From positions 1-12,097 of the forward strand of contig JAIOYM010000035.1 in NCBI GenBank assembly GCA_021741085.1: a stretch of 12,097 nt of DNA, given 5' to 3'. Below the pieces are notes generated by a model, which had not been told where the DNA came from, did not search any database, and saw nothing but the letters and a program-made list of their open reading frames with translations. The translations under genes were made by a program, and so were the position numbers. Shown here piece after piece: positions 1 to 7,881 of this stretch. The DNA comes from Rickettsiaceae bacterium (lineage in GTDB: Bacteria; Pseudomonadota; Alphaproteobacteria; Rickettsiales; Rickettsiaceae). Position 1 is the first letter of the stretch, and each line of letters starts with the position of its first letter.

Positions 1-140
1 ATAGTGATGACTTTAAAGTCTTTGATGTAAAGATTGAAGGCATGAGTTGGATTAAAAGTCAAAAAGAATCATGTGCTAGTATTTTAGAACATAAAAGTTT
101 TGAAGATTTAATAGCAGACTTTAAGGCGAAAACAAATTAA
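1..140 (+). CDS. mlaC: C-terminal end of probable MlaC/Ttg2D-family phospholipid-binding protein (partial)
   Basis: An open frame runs in from the left edge (first full codon at 3) to TAA at 138-140 and encodes about 45 residues. The piece contains VFDVKIEGMSWIKSQ and then a helix ending DLIADFKAKTN. That pattern, a '(Y/F)D(V)xxEGxSxI' strand followed by a 'xxLIaxLkxK' end, is how MlaC/Ttg2D (toluene tolerance) proteins finish. MlaC is the periplasmic carrier that moves phospholipids between the outer membrane MlaA complex and the inner membrane MlaFEDB transporter. The stop lies 2 bases before the ccmC start, so the two are probably co-transcribed. The match is from memory of the family and covers only the tail; the N-terminal signal peptide and most of the fold are outside the window. 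Confidence 0.6.
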   Translation, partial: SDDFKVFDVKIEGMSWIKSQKESCASILEHKSFEDLIADFKAKTN

Positions 141-142
141 CA

Positions 143-859
143 ATGCATTTCTTACCTTCGGTAACAAATTTCAATATTTTAGGTTTACGTTTATTACCTT
201 ATTTTATTTTTAGTTTTTGCATAGTAACCCTTGTAGCATTGTATTATGCATTAGTTGCATCACCTATAGATTACCAACAAGGTGAATATGTAAGGATTAT
301 GTATGTACATGTTCCAGCTGCTTGGCTAGCTTTAGCCGTGTATTTTATAATGGCTTGTTGTTCATTTAGCACAATAATATGGGGTACAAAGCTTAGTTAT
401 TTGATAGCAGTTTCCCTAGCTCCTGTAGGATGCGCCTTCAGCTTAATAACTCTTGTAACTGGATCTCTATGGGGATATCCTATATGGGGAACATATTGGG
501 TGTGGGACGCAAGACTTACCTCGATGTTAGTATTATTTTTTTTTTATTTAGCGTATATTGGCATAATAAATGCCGAACCAAACATTCTTCGGGCAGAAAA
601 ACCCTCCTCCGTAATTGCCCTTTTGGGTGTAATCAATATTCCTATAGTAAAATTCTCCGTAAAATTTTGGCATAGCTTACATCAACCAGATAGTATTATA
701 ACATCTAATGGTCCTCAAATAGACCTAGCCATGTTGGTGCCACTAATATTAATGTTTATAAGTTACTTTTTGTATGTTATAATCAACGTGATTTTAAGAT
801 TTAATAATGTTATGTCAGAATTGAAATATGACTCACGTAGTAACAGAAGCTTGTATTAA
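143..859 (+). CDS. ccmC: CcmC, haem-handling membrane protein of cytochrome c maturation system I
   Basis: The product is a 238-residue polytopic inner-membrane protein with about six hydrophobic segments (roughly 18-38, 53-73, 83-108, 125-145, 157-174 and 195-220). CcmC binds haem on the periplasmic side and loads it onto CcmE for delivery to c-type cytochromes. The family signature is plain: the tryptophan-rich WWD motif WGTYWVWDARLTS at 115-127, flanked by His56 (in MYVHVPAAW) and His180 (in WHSLHQ), which match the two axial haem ligands of the family. The second aromatic of the WWD motif is Tyr where bacterial homologues often have Trp; aromatic exchange there is tolerated in mitochondrial CcmC. 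Length is normal for the family. No Shine-Dalgarno site is visible before the ATG, which follows the upstream stop by 2 bases. The last 32 bases are shared with fdxA. No other ccm gene is in the window. Confidence 0.93.
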   Translation: MHFLPSVTNFNILGLRLLPYFIFSFCIVTLVALYYALVASPIDYQQGEYVRIMYVHVPAAWLALAVYFIMACCSFSTIIWGTKLSYLIAVSLAPVGCAFSLITLVTGSLWGYPIWGTYWVWDARLTSMLVLFFFYLAYIGIINAEPNILRAEKPSSVIALLGVINIPIVKFSVKFWHSLHQPDSIITSNGPQIDLAMLVPLILMFISYFLYVIINVILRFNNVMSELKYDSRSNRSLY

Positions 860-1151
860 ATGTAAATATACCGATTGTGTTGAAGTATGCCCTGTACAAT
901 GTTTTTATGAGGGTGAGCTAATGTTAGTAATAGATCCAGAAACCTGTATTGATTGTGGAGTTTGTGTTGCTGAATGCCCGATAGATGCAATTTCCGAGGA
1001 AAAAGAAGAACATTTAGATTTAATCTTGCAAGCCAGACGTTTTAGCAGCATTTGGCCCAACATTAGAAAGAGAAAACCTCCTCTTAAGGATGCAGATAAA
1101 TATAAAGATGAAAAAAATAAACTTACTAAATACGCTAACGAAATTAAGTAG
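828..1151 (+). CDS. fdxA: FdxA-type 7Fe-8S ferredoxin
   Basis: This 107-residue soluble ferredoxin is close to Azotobacter ferredoxin I, a low-potential electron carrier with one [3Fe-4S] and one [4Fe-4S] cluster. All ligands are present. Cys9, Cys17 and Cys50 fit the 3Fe-4S cluster, and Cys21, Cys40, Cys43 and Cys46 fit the 4Fe-4S cluster (CIDCGVC, then ECP). The two extra cysteines of the family, Cys12 and Cys25, are also kept. The N-terminus (VVTEACIKCKYTDCVEVCPV) is nearly the family consensus. The C-terminal part has the usual W-P-N-I (SIWPNI) segment followed by a Lys-rich tail. The start at 828 gives the correct N-terminus and lies inside the 3' end of ccmC, with no Shine-Dalgarno site, so translational coupling is likely. 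The 3' end overlaps the start of the M48 protease gene. The electron partner cannot be told from this context. Confidence 0.95.
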   Translation: MTHVVTEACIKCKYTDCVEVCPVQCFYEGELMLVIDPETCIDCGVCVAECPIDAISEEKEEHLDLILQARRFSSIWPNIRKRKPPLKDADKYKDEKNKLTKYANEIK

Positions 1152-2436
1152 TATTATTTTACTATTTTGCCATTCCTACGTTTGTTTTCCTATACAGATA
1201 TTAAAAGACCAGGAAATAGAAGATGGTCTCAAAAAATTGGTTACTCCAATAGTAAAAGTTGGCAGGATACCTGATCTTAAAATGCATGTTTTGCAAGATC
1301 CTAGCGTTAACGCCTTCACAGCCGGCGGTAGAACTCTATACATAAACACTGGTTGCTTAATATCCTTACCAGATCCAAATATGATAGTTGCAATAATAGC
1401 ACATGAAATGGGGCACATAAAAAGTCATCATGTTAGCCGCAAAATAATTGAAATAGACAGTATTACAACTCAACTATACTCAACTTTAGCTTTAAGTATA
1501 TTGGCTGGAATGAGCTTTGGAGAATATGGTTTTAACGCTGCTATAGCTGGGGGGATAACTTCAATAGAAGGCCATTTGTTAAAAAATTCAAGAGCCATGG
1601 AAAATGCTGCCGATCAGTATGCTTGCCACACACTTTCAGATGCAAATATTGATCCCCAAAGTTTAATAGATGTATTTTTATATTTTTCTAAAATAGAAAG
1701 AGGGTTGAATCTAAAGCCATATGCAAATACACATCCTTTAAGCACTCAAAGAGCAGAATTTGCTCAACGTTGTAGACAAAATTTTGAAAATTCAAAACAA
1801 CAGCGTAAATCATCCACTCTTCATGACGTAAGTTTTTTTAAAAGAATTCAGCTGAAATTAGCTGCCTTTAGCACTGATAAAATTGACGAAATGCTAAAAA
1901 AATTTGAACACGATGATAGTGTTAATGGTAAATATGTTCGTTCAATTCTGTATTTGCGATTGAAAAAATTTCAATCTGCTCTTAAACTTGCCGATGATTT
2001 AGTTGCTAAAGAGCCAGATAATGCCTATTTTTATCAATGGCAAGGTCAATTGTTATTTAATTTAAACCTATATCGAAAGTCTATAGACTCTTATAGAAAA
2101 GCCATTAAGATTTTGCCCGATGCAAATCTAATAATATTAGAAAAAATTATGGTTGAGCTTGAAGTAGATGCTAAACCTAGGGTAGAAATAGCTGGTGAAA
2201 TTTATGAAACTCTAAATAAAGATAAGGATAATATTTGGGCTTACAGACTCTTGATTTCCTACAGTGACAAAGTTAAAGATTACGCTACTAAATATTATGC
2301 CACAGCATGTATGTACATCCTTAAGAACAAAAAGAAGCGAGCTAGAAAATTTATCAATTTGGCTTTAGAGAAAGCAAAAAAATATACCCCTATTTGGTAC
2401 AAGATAAAAGACTTGGCTGAAGAATTTAGAGAATAA
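1108..2436 (+). CDS. Secreted M48-family zinc metalloprotease with TPR-like C-terminal region (BepA-like)
   Basis: Taken from the ATG at 1108 the product has 442 residues. Residues 1-28 look like a signal peptide (KK, then LSSIILLF and a short polar stretch); no lipobox precedes the cysteines at 21 and 26. The M48 catalytic domain covers about 35-240. It shows VNAFTAGG, the zinc motif HEMGH (His99, Glu100, His103) and the third ligand Glu165 in SRAMENAAD. From about 270 to 400 helical pairs resemble TPR repeats (for example the stretches around LKKFQSALKLADDLVAKEP and LYRKSIDSYRKAIKILP). This layout is that of BepA/YfgC-type periplasmic proteases, which degrade misassembled outer-membrane proteins such as LptD; that role here is inference. 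An in-frame ATG at 1090 would add six residues, but the AAGGA at 1086-1090 touches it, so I prefer 1108. The start lies within fdxA in another frame. Confidence 0.9.
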   Translation: MKKINLLNTLTKLSSIILLFCHSYVCFPIQILKDQEIEDGLKKLVTPIVKVGRIPDLKMHVLQDPSVNAFTAGGRTLYINTGCLISLPDPNMIVAIIAHEMGHIKSHHVSRKIIEIDSITTQLYSTLALSILAGMSFGEYGFNAAIAGGITSIEGHLLKNSRAMENAADQYACHTLSDANIDPQSLIDVFLYFSKIERGLNLKPYANTHPLSTQRAEFAQRCRQNFENSKQQRKSSTLHDVSFFKRIQLKLAAFSTDKIDEMLKKFEHDDSVNGKYVRSILYLRLKKFQSALKLADDLVAKEPDNAYFYQWQGQLLFNLNLYRKSIDSYRKAIKILPDANLIILEKIMVELEVDAKPRVEIAGEIYETLNKDKDNIWAYRLLISYSDKVKDYATKYYATACMYILKNKKKRARKFINLALEKAKKYTPIWYKIKDLAEEFRE

Positions 2437-2561
2437 AAATTAACTACAACATTAGAAATTTTTAAAAAAAGCTGAATTTTTAGTAAGTTTTTAATTGATT
2501 CTGTTGCGAAAACTTAATAACCTTATAAATATGAACATATATTTAATTAAGGTAACTATCA

Positions 2562-3959
2562 ATGAAAAATAACTCATCATCAACCAATGTTAATAATACA
2601 CATGCTATATCTCTTGACCTGTCACAATTAGCTGATTCAATAGCAATTATTAAACTAATAGACCCTAGATATTTATCTGGACCTAATGATAGTGCTCGAG
2701 CATATGATCTCTTAGATAACGAAACAGAGCTATCTTATGATAGGTTCAAGGAAAAGCTACTTAATGACCCCAAAGGAATCGATCAAACTACTAAAGATTT
2801 ACGAAGAGACTCAGATTCTGTAATTACAATAGGCAATAAAAAATATAACTTAGCCGAGACAATTAGTAAGCATTTTAATATTGACAAGAAAGATATCACG
2901 CGTAATCAGCTTACAGAATATTTAACAACAGAGCGTGGATTGTCTGAACAACAAGCTAATTTTATCGCATCTTCTTTGTACCAAGCTGGTTTTGGGGGAT
3001 ATGGCTTTGCTCAGTTAGGGGATACCTTAATGGAGGTGGATCTAGAATTTTCAGCTGCCAGCTTCTCCGCACACAAACGCGAAGGTGTAGCGGTAAATAT
3101 TGAAATTGATGATAAAAATAATTGTAGTATTATGACTGCTAACACTTTGTATCCTATGCAATTATACAAAGGAGACAATTTGGGGAAATTGTCTGAGGCA
3201 CTTAAGGATAATAATTGTTTAACGGGTTCAATAGAAAGCTCTGATAATCTCTCTATATTTACAAAAATTGATTTAGGTGAAGTTGGTGGCTCCCAGATTC
3301 CTAAAACAACTCTCGACATTTCTGCTAAAGGTAGCTACACCAAATTAGTAGATCACATAATAGAAGAGCAAAGAAAAGCTAACAAAGATTGTGCGCAATT
3401 AAAGCAAAGTGATGTAGTGGGAAAAGTTACAACATTTGAAAAGGCAATATTTAGCCCCGAACAAATTAATCAGCAAAAGAAAAAGTTCCAAGGAGAACTA
3501 GTTAAGTTTTTGGAACAACAACCTTCAGAGCAAGATAAAAAATATGTTGAAAAATTTTTAAATCCTGATGAAAACTTTGCAGAAATTAAGGCACAAATTT
3601 TATTGAATATACTAACTCAAAACCAAAATTTAGATACTAACAGCAATCGACAACAAGCAGCCATTCCAATAATGAAAGAATTAAAAGCATTTTTTCCAAA
3701 CGAAAGTGATAATTATCTAAAAAGATTTTCGAAGGATATTGTAAACGAATATGCCAAAAAAGAGCGTGGTTTTTGGGCAAAGTTAGTTTCTAACCTCAAG
3801 GACATGATGGCTGGTTATAGCAAGACTAAGTTAAAAGATGAATTGAAAAATATTAAAGATGAATTAGCTGAAAAAACAAACACTCAAAAACAACAACCTA
3901 AACAAACCCCTAAAAATAATCAGCCAAATAGATCTAGCAACCGATCTATAGGTCTCTAA
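2562..3959 (+). CDS. Uncharacterised 465-residue protein, candidate secreted effector
   Basis: I do not recognise this protein. It is a complete frame with an ATG 9 bases after AAGG (2549-2552). It has no signal peptide and no membrane segment, so it is probably soluble. The N-terminus is Ser/Asn-rich (about 1-15). Residues 16-150 look mostly helical and charged, with a DLSQLADSIAIIKLIDP segment. A Gly-rich turn (GFGGYGFAQLGDT) begins near 143 and leads into a strand-rich middle part to about 255. A helical, Lys/Gln-rich part (about 260-435) ends in KTKLKDELKNIKDELAEK, which could form a short coiled coil. The last 28 residues are Q/N/P/S-rich with four Lys, two Arg and no acidic residue. A basic polar tail is a known trait of type IV secretion substrates in Rickettsiales, but that is only suggestive. 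Base composition resembles the neighbours. It stands alone between the ccmC-protease run and maeB. Confidence 0.85.
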   Translation: MKNNSSSTNVNNTHAISLDLSQLADSIAIIKLIDPRYLSGPNDSARAYDLLDNETELSYDRFKEKLLNDPKGIDQTTKDLRRDSDSVITIGNKKYNLAETISKHFNIDKKDITRNQLTEYLTTERGLSEQQANFIASSLYQAGFGGYGFAQLGDTLMEVDLEFSAASFSAHKREGVAVNIEIDDKNNCSIMTANTLYPMQLYKGDNLGKLSEALKDNNCLTGSIESSDNLSIFTKIDLGEVGGSQIPKTTLDISAKGSYTKLVDHIIEEQRKANKDCAQLKQSDVVGKVTTFEKAIFSPEQINQQKKKFQGELVKFLEQQPSEQDKKYVEKFLNPDENFAEIKAQILLNILTQNQNLDTNSNRQQAAIPIMKELKAFFPNESDNYLKRFSKDIVNEYAKKERGFWAKLVSNLKDMMAGYSKTKLKDELKNIKDELAEKTNTQKQQPKQTPKNNQPNRSSNRSIGL

Positions 3960-4046
3960 CAACTCAAAAGAATTATTAAGTGGTTTAATCAGTAAGTTAG
4001 TGTAAGTCAAAAAAATCATTATTTAGCAATAGGTCTTGTAATTTTT

Positions 4047-4076
4047 TTGGCATCCTAACAATTCTTAAAATATAAT
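4047..4076 (+). promoter_or_regulatory. Probable sigma70 promoter P1 for maeB
   Basis: TTGGCA at 4047-4052 (5 of 6 matches to the -35 consensus) is followed after 18 bases by a perfect TATAAT at 4071-4076. This is the best promoter match in the window. Initiation near 4083 would give maeB an untranslated leader of about 125 bases. It lies downstream of the stop of the 465-codon gene, with nothing but maeB ahead of it. Confidence 0.5.
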
Positions 4077-4138
4077 ATCAAATCACTCTTGTGCCTTAAA
4101 ATTTTAACTTAAAAACTAAACTGAAGAGAAAATTACCT

Positions 4139-4166
4139 TTGGATTCTTGAAAAAAGATGCTATAAA
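4139..4166 (+). promoter_or_regulatory. Possible second sigma70 promoter P2 for maeB
   Basis: TTGGAT at 4139-4144 and TATAAA at 4161-4166 are 16 bases apart, and the -10 is preceded by TGC, which makes an extended -10 element. A start near 4173 would leave a leader of about 36 bases. Together with P1 this suggests two promoters in tandem for maeB. The call rests on motif matches in AT-rich DNA, where chance matches are common. Confidence 0.35.
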
Positions 4167-4208
4167 TAACTAAAGTCACAATCTAATATTATATTCTTCA
4201 AAAATATT

Positions 4209-6494
4209 ATGACAGCAAATTCTACTACCCCAAAATATTACAAAGAAGCTTTAGAATATCACAAAAAACCCGTCGCCGGTAAATTAAGCATTACCCCAAT
4301 AAAGCCCATGGTAACACAGGAGGACTTAGCCCTTGCTTATTCCCCCGGAGTAGCAGCGCCATGCCTTGAAATAGCCAAGGACATTGAGGCTTCTTATGAC
4401 TACACGTCTAGAGGTAATATGGTAGCGGTTATTAGTAATGGTACTGCTGTTTTAGGTTTAGGTAACATTGGTGCTGCTGCCAGCAAACCTGTAATGGAAG
4501 GTAAGGCTGCGTTATTCAAACGTTTCGCTGATATTGATAGCGTAGATATAGAAGTAAGTACAGAAGATCCGCAAGAATTTATTAACTCTGTAAAATATTT
4601 AAGTGCAAGTTGGGGGGGGATAAATCTAGAAGATATCAAAGCCCCCGAATGCTTCATTATTGAAGATGAACTTAAAAAACTTATGGATATACCTGTATTT
4701 CATGATGATCAACATGGAACAGCTATAGTAGTTTCTGCAGGATTAACCAACGCTTTACGTTTAACAAATAGAAAATTAGAGCATTCTAAAATAATAGTCA
4801 ATGGAGCTGGTGCAGCTGCTATAGCTTGTATAGAGCTATTGAAGGCTATGGGTGCTAAAGATGATAATGTTATATTATGCGATACTAAAGGCACAATATA
4901 TAAAGGGCGAAAAGATGGTATGAACCCTTGGAAAGAAAAACATGCAGCAACAACAAATTCGCGTACATTGAGAGAAGCTATGGTTGATGCCGATATATTC
5001 TTGGGTCTATCTTCAAAAGATTCCGTAGACGAAGAAATGGTGAAATCAATGGCAGGAAACCCTATAATATTCGCTATGGCAAACCCAGACCCTGAAATAA
5101 CTCCAGAAAGAGTCAAGTCTGTTCGTAGTGACGCTATCATGGCAACTGGTCGATCTGATTATCCAAATCAAATCAACAATGTATTATGTTTTCCTTACAT
5201 ATTTCGTGGAGCTCTCGATATAAGGGCTAAAGAAATTAATATTGGGATGAAAATTGCAGCATCAAAGGCTTTAGCAGACATTGTTCATCAACCTGTATCC
5301 GAAGAAGTGCAAAAAATATATGGTGGTAGAAAATTTATTTACGGCCCAGAATATATAATTCCAGTACCTTTCGATCCAAGATTAATAACTACCATACCAG
5401 TAGCGGTAGCTAAAGCAGCTATCGAGACTAATGTAGCAAAAAAACCTTATGGGAATTTAGAGCAATATAAACATGATTTGGAAAGACGTACAAATCCTAC
5501 AGCTTATTACATGAGTAATATTTTCAATATTATAATTTCTAATAAACAACGAGTAGTTTTGGCTGAGGGCGAAGATGAAGAGGTAATTAAAGCTGCCATA
5601 ACTGCTAGCAAAAATGGTTATGCAAAGCCTGTATTAGTAGGCAGAATGAGTAAAATAGAGCCAATACTAAAACATATAGGCTACGTAGAAAATTTTGATA
5701 TTGAAGTTGTGAATGCAGCTAACACAATACATCTCAATGAATATATAGACTATCTATATTCCAAACTACAGAGAAAAGGCTATTTATACAGAGATTGTGC
5801 AAGGTTAGTTAAGACCGACAGACATATCTTTGCAAGTTTAATGGTGCAATGCAATCACGCAGATGCTATAGTAACAGGCTTTAGTAACAATTATCATAAT
5901 TGCTTAGACGAAATTCTACGTGTAATACCAAAAGCACCAAACCAGGAAGTATTCAGCTATGCCACATTTTTAGGAAATAACAAGCAGATAATAATTGCTG
6001 ATACCAGCGTAAATAATACTTTATCCGCAGAACAAATTGCTTCGGTTGCTATTCAGTTGGCAAAAATAGCAAAAGCTATGGGTCACGAGCCTAGAGTAGC
6101 TCTAATTGCAGCTTCAAATTTTTCTAATGTCTCAGATGCAATAACTCAAAGAGTCAAAGATGCTGTGAGTATATTAGACAATAAAAAAGTAGACTTTGTA
6201 TATGAAGGTGAACTATCAGTAGAGGCAGCTTTAAATGAATCTATATTGAAGCTTTACCCATTTTCTCGTTTAACTCAGCCAGCTAATATTCTTGTTATGC
6301 CAAATCTGATTAGCGCATCTGTGTCTACTCAATTATTGGAAGAAATGTCCAGTGGTACATGTATTGGAAACGTGCTTACAGGAATTTCTAAATCCGTACA
6401 GATAGTAAAAATGGGTAGCACGGCAAATGAAATTGTGAATTCATTAGCTTTAGCTGCTTATGAAGCGATTATATTAAATAAATCAGATACTTGA
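4209..6494 (+). CDS. maeB: NADP-dependent malic enzyme, MaeB type, with phosphotransacetylase-like domain
   Basis: This 761-residue cytoplasmic enzyme oxidatively decarboxylates malate to pyruvate, giving NADPH and CO2. It links the TCA cycle to pyruvate and acetyl-CoA. The malic domain (about 15-150) has ALAYSPGVAAPC with catalytic Tyr44, and GKAALFK with Lys99. The metal-binding region includes INLEDIKAPECF and FHDDQHGTAI (Asp166/Asp167). The Rossmann domain (about 165-400) has VNGAGAAAIA near 198-206. From about 435 to 755 there is a phosphotransacetylase-like domain (LAEGEDEEVIKAA, ending PFSRLTQPANILVMPNL and VQIVKMGST). In MaeB proteins this part is regulatory and does not make acetyl phosphate; acetyl-CoA inhibition is known for the family. 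The length equals that of E. coli MaeB (about 759). The start agrees with the family N-terminus, although no Shine-Dalgarno site precedes it. NADP preference is inferred from the hybrid architecture. Confidence 0.95.
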   Translation: MTANSTTPKYYKEALEYHKKPVAGKLSITPIKPMVTQEDLALAYSPGVAAPCLEIAKDIEASYDYTSRGNMVAVISNGTAVLGLGNIGAAASKPVMEGKAALFKRFADIDSVDIEVSTEDPQEFINSVKYLSASWGGINLEDIKAPECFIIEDELKKLMDIPVFHDDQHGTAIVVSAGLTNALRLTNRKLEHSKIIVNGAGAAAIACIELLKAMGAKDDNVILCDTKGTIYKGRKDGMNPWKEKHAATTNSRTLREAMVDADIFLGLSSKDSVDEEMVKSMAGNPIIFAMANPDPEITPERVKSVRSDAIMATGRSDYPNQINNVLCFPYIFRGALDIRAKEINIGMKIAASKALADIVHQPVSEEVQKIYGGRKFIYGPEYIIPVPFDPRLITTIPVAVAKAAIETNVAKKPYGNLEQYKHDLERRTNPTAYYMSNIFNIIISNKQRVVLAEGEDEEVIKAAITASKNGYAKPVLVGRMSKIEPILKHIGYVENFDIEVVNAANTIHLNEYIDYLYSKLQRKGYLYRDCARLVKTDRHIFASLMVQCNHADAIVTGFSNNYHNCLDEILRVIPKAPNQEVFSYATFLGNNKQIIIADTSVNNTLSAEQIASVAIQLAKIAKAMGHEPRVALIAASNFSNVSDAITQRVKDAVSILDNKKVDFVYEGELSVEAALNESILKLYPFSRLTQPANILVMPNLISASVSTQLLEEMSSGTCIGNVLTGISKSVQIVKMGSTANEIVNSLALAAYEAIILNKSDT

Positions 6495-6506
6495 TTATTG
6501 TTACAA

Positions 6507-6528
6507 GGCAGCCCTTAAAAAGGTTGCC
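6507..6528 (+). terminator. Stem-loop just after maeB, possible weak terminator
   Basis: GGCAGCC (6507-6513) pairs with GGTTGCC (6522-6528) as a 7-bp stem with one G-T pair and an 8-base loop. It begins 13 bases after the maeB stop, a fitting place for a terminator or a 3'-end-protecting hairpin. An A-run rather than a T-run follows, so it is not a standard intrinsic terminator on this strand. Confidence 0.3.
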
Positions 6529-6668
6529 AAAAAGCCCTCTAAAATTATATTCTATTCTAGAAGCATAAATCACCACATGAAGCTTACCTAGGCAATCAAA
6601 AAAATACTCTCCTCATTTAGGCTTACATGCTTTAACTAAAATCACTAACTTTATTTTTAGGTGGTTTT

Positions 6669-6698
6669 ATTGTACAATAATTAATCTGATCTGATAAT
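6669..6698 (+). promoter_or_regulatory. Possible dgt promoter with overlapping palindrome
   Basis: TTGTAC (6670-6675) and GATAAT (6693-6698) are separated by 17 bases. The -35 has 3 of 6 consensus matches and the -10 has 5 of 6. Initiation about 7 bases on would fall at the dgt ATG (6706), so the mRNA would be leaderless or nearly so, in keeping with the lack of a Shine-Dalgarno site. The perfect 10-base palindrome ATTGTACAAT (6669-6678) covers the -35 and could be an operator. An 8-bp imperfect stem (6639-6646 with 6661-6668) lies just upstream. Confidence 0.3.
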
Positions 6699-6705
6699 AT
6701 AAATT

Positions 6706-7863
6706 ATGTTAAAACACTTAGCTACTCTACCAAATTTAAGCAAAGGAAGACTACATACTGAATCTGCATGCCTATACAGAAATTCTTTTCAAAGAGACAA
6801 GGATAGAATATTACACTCTAATGCTTTTCGTAGACTTCAGTATAAAACTCAAGTGTTCATAAATCATGAGGGTGACCATTACCGCAACAGACTAACTCAT
6901 TCGCTTGAAGTAGCATCAATAGCTAGATCAGTAGCTAAATATCTTGAATTGTCTGAGGATTTAGCCGAAGCTATAAGCCTTGCGCATGACATAGGGCATA
7001 CTGCATTTGGTCATGCTGGTGAACGCGCCCTAAATAAAGAAATGGAAGCCTATGGTGGTTTTTCTCATAACCTGAATAGTTTTAAGATATTAGTGCAGCT
7101 TGAACAAAGATATATGCACTTTGACGGCTTGAATTTAACCTGGGAAACTATAGATGGTCTCCTGAAGCATAACGGCCCTATAAAAAAACCTGTTGACGCA
7201 TTTATTCAAAATTATGCTGAAAGTTTTAATATTCCTTTAGATGACTTTTCCTCTTTAGAAGCACAAATAGCTGCTATTGCTGATGACATCGCTTATCTTT
7301 CTCATGACCTAGAGGATGGTTTGCGTTCGGGCTTATTAACTTTTGATGAATTGGAAGCTATAGACGAGATGGCTCATTATTTGGTAGAATTACGAAAAGA
7401 AAATATGCAAAACACTACTACAAAACTTGCTTATGAACTTAGTAGAAAAATTACCAGTTTCTTTACAAGAGATTTAATTGACACTATACTGATAAATGCC
7501 AAAGAAATGAATTTCAAATCAAGTTATGATGTAAGAAATGCTTCTTGCGCAATTGCCTTATTATCAAATAGTGCTTTTAAATTTTTAAAAGATCTGAAGC
7601 ACTTATTATTTGTTAAAATTTATTATAATAAAAAACTTAAATATACCTTTGACAAGGCTGAATATGTAATAAAAAGCTTGTTTAGACATTACATGGATAA
7701 CAAGAACCTACCGTCACAATTAATAAACGCCTCATATAAAAACCAAAAAAAATTCGATAGAGTGCAAATAATAGCCGATTACATAGCTGGTATGACTGAT
7801 AGATATGCAATAGCAGAATTTGAGCGAATTTATAGTATGAATTTTGACGATATAAAAATATAA
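6706..7863 (+). CDS. dgt: Deoxyguanosinetriphosphate triphosphohydrolase-like HD-domain protein (dNTPase)
   Basis: This 385-residue cytoplasmic enzyme belongs to the HD-domain dNTP triphosphohydrolases (Dgt-like, the shorter type 2 subfamily common in Alphaproteobacteria). These cut dNTPs to deoxynucleosides and triphosphate and so limit dNTP pools. The N-terminal motif FQRDKDRILHSNAFRRLQYKTQVF (about 28-51) is the family signature. The metal-binding HD set is His65 (NRLTHSLEVA), His94-Asp95 (LAHDIGHTAFGHAGE) and an Asp at 193/194 (IADDIAYLSHDLEDGL). Length is normal. It is followed after 18 bases by argS, a pairing conserved in Alphaproteobacteria, so the two are likely co-transcribed. There is no Shine-Dalgarno site before the ATG. 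The substrate need not be dGTP alone; many members are allosteric and accept several dNTPs. Confidence 0.93.
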   Translation: MLKHLATLPNLSKGRLHTESACLYRNSFQRDKDRILHSNAFRRLQYKTQVFINHEGDHYRNRLTHSLEVASIARSVAKYLELSEDLAEAISLAHDIGHTAFGHAGERALNKEMEAYGGFSHNLNSFKILVQLEQRYMHFDGLNLTWETIDGLLKHNGPIKKPVDAFIQNYAESFNIPLDDFSSLEAQIAAIADDIAYLSHDLEDGLRSGLLTFDELEAIDEMAHYLVELRKENMQNTTTKLAYELSRKITSFFTRDLIDTILINAKEMNFKSSYDVRNASCAIALLSNSAFKFLKDLKHLLFVKIYYNKKLKYTFDKAEYVIKSLFRHYMDNKNLPSQLINASYKNQKKFDRVQIIADYIAGMTDRYAIAEFERIYSMNFDDIKI

Positions 7864-7881
7864 CTATTAAAATTAAAACCA

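Noticed and set aside
115..143. AAGG at 122-125 as ribosome binding site of ccmC
   Set aside because: It is about 17 bases from the ATG, too far for normal Shine-Dalgarno spacing.
486..525. Tyr in the CcmC WWD motif as a sign of a degenerate protein
   Set aside because: The rest of the motif and both haem-ligand histidines are intact, and aromatic exchange at this position is known in mitochondrial CcmC.
2504..2532. Possible promoter before the 465-codon gene (TTGCGA with TATAAA or AAATAT)
   Set aside because: The spacing to TATAAA is only 14 bases, and the 17-base alternative has a poor -10. It is not better than chance in this A/T-rich gap.
4709..5140. Long open frame on the minus strand inside maeB
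   Set aside because: It lies wholly opposite conserved maeB coding sequence and its translation shows no family features; it is a shadow frame. The other minus-strand and internal frames are the same kind of artefact.
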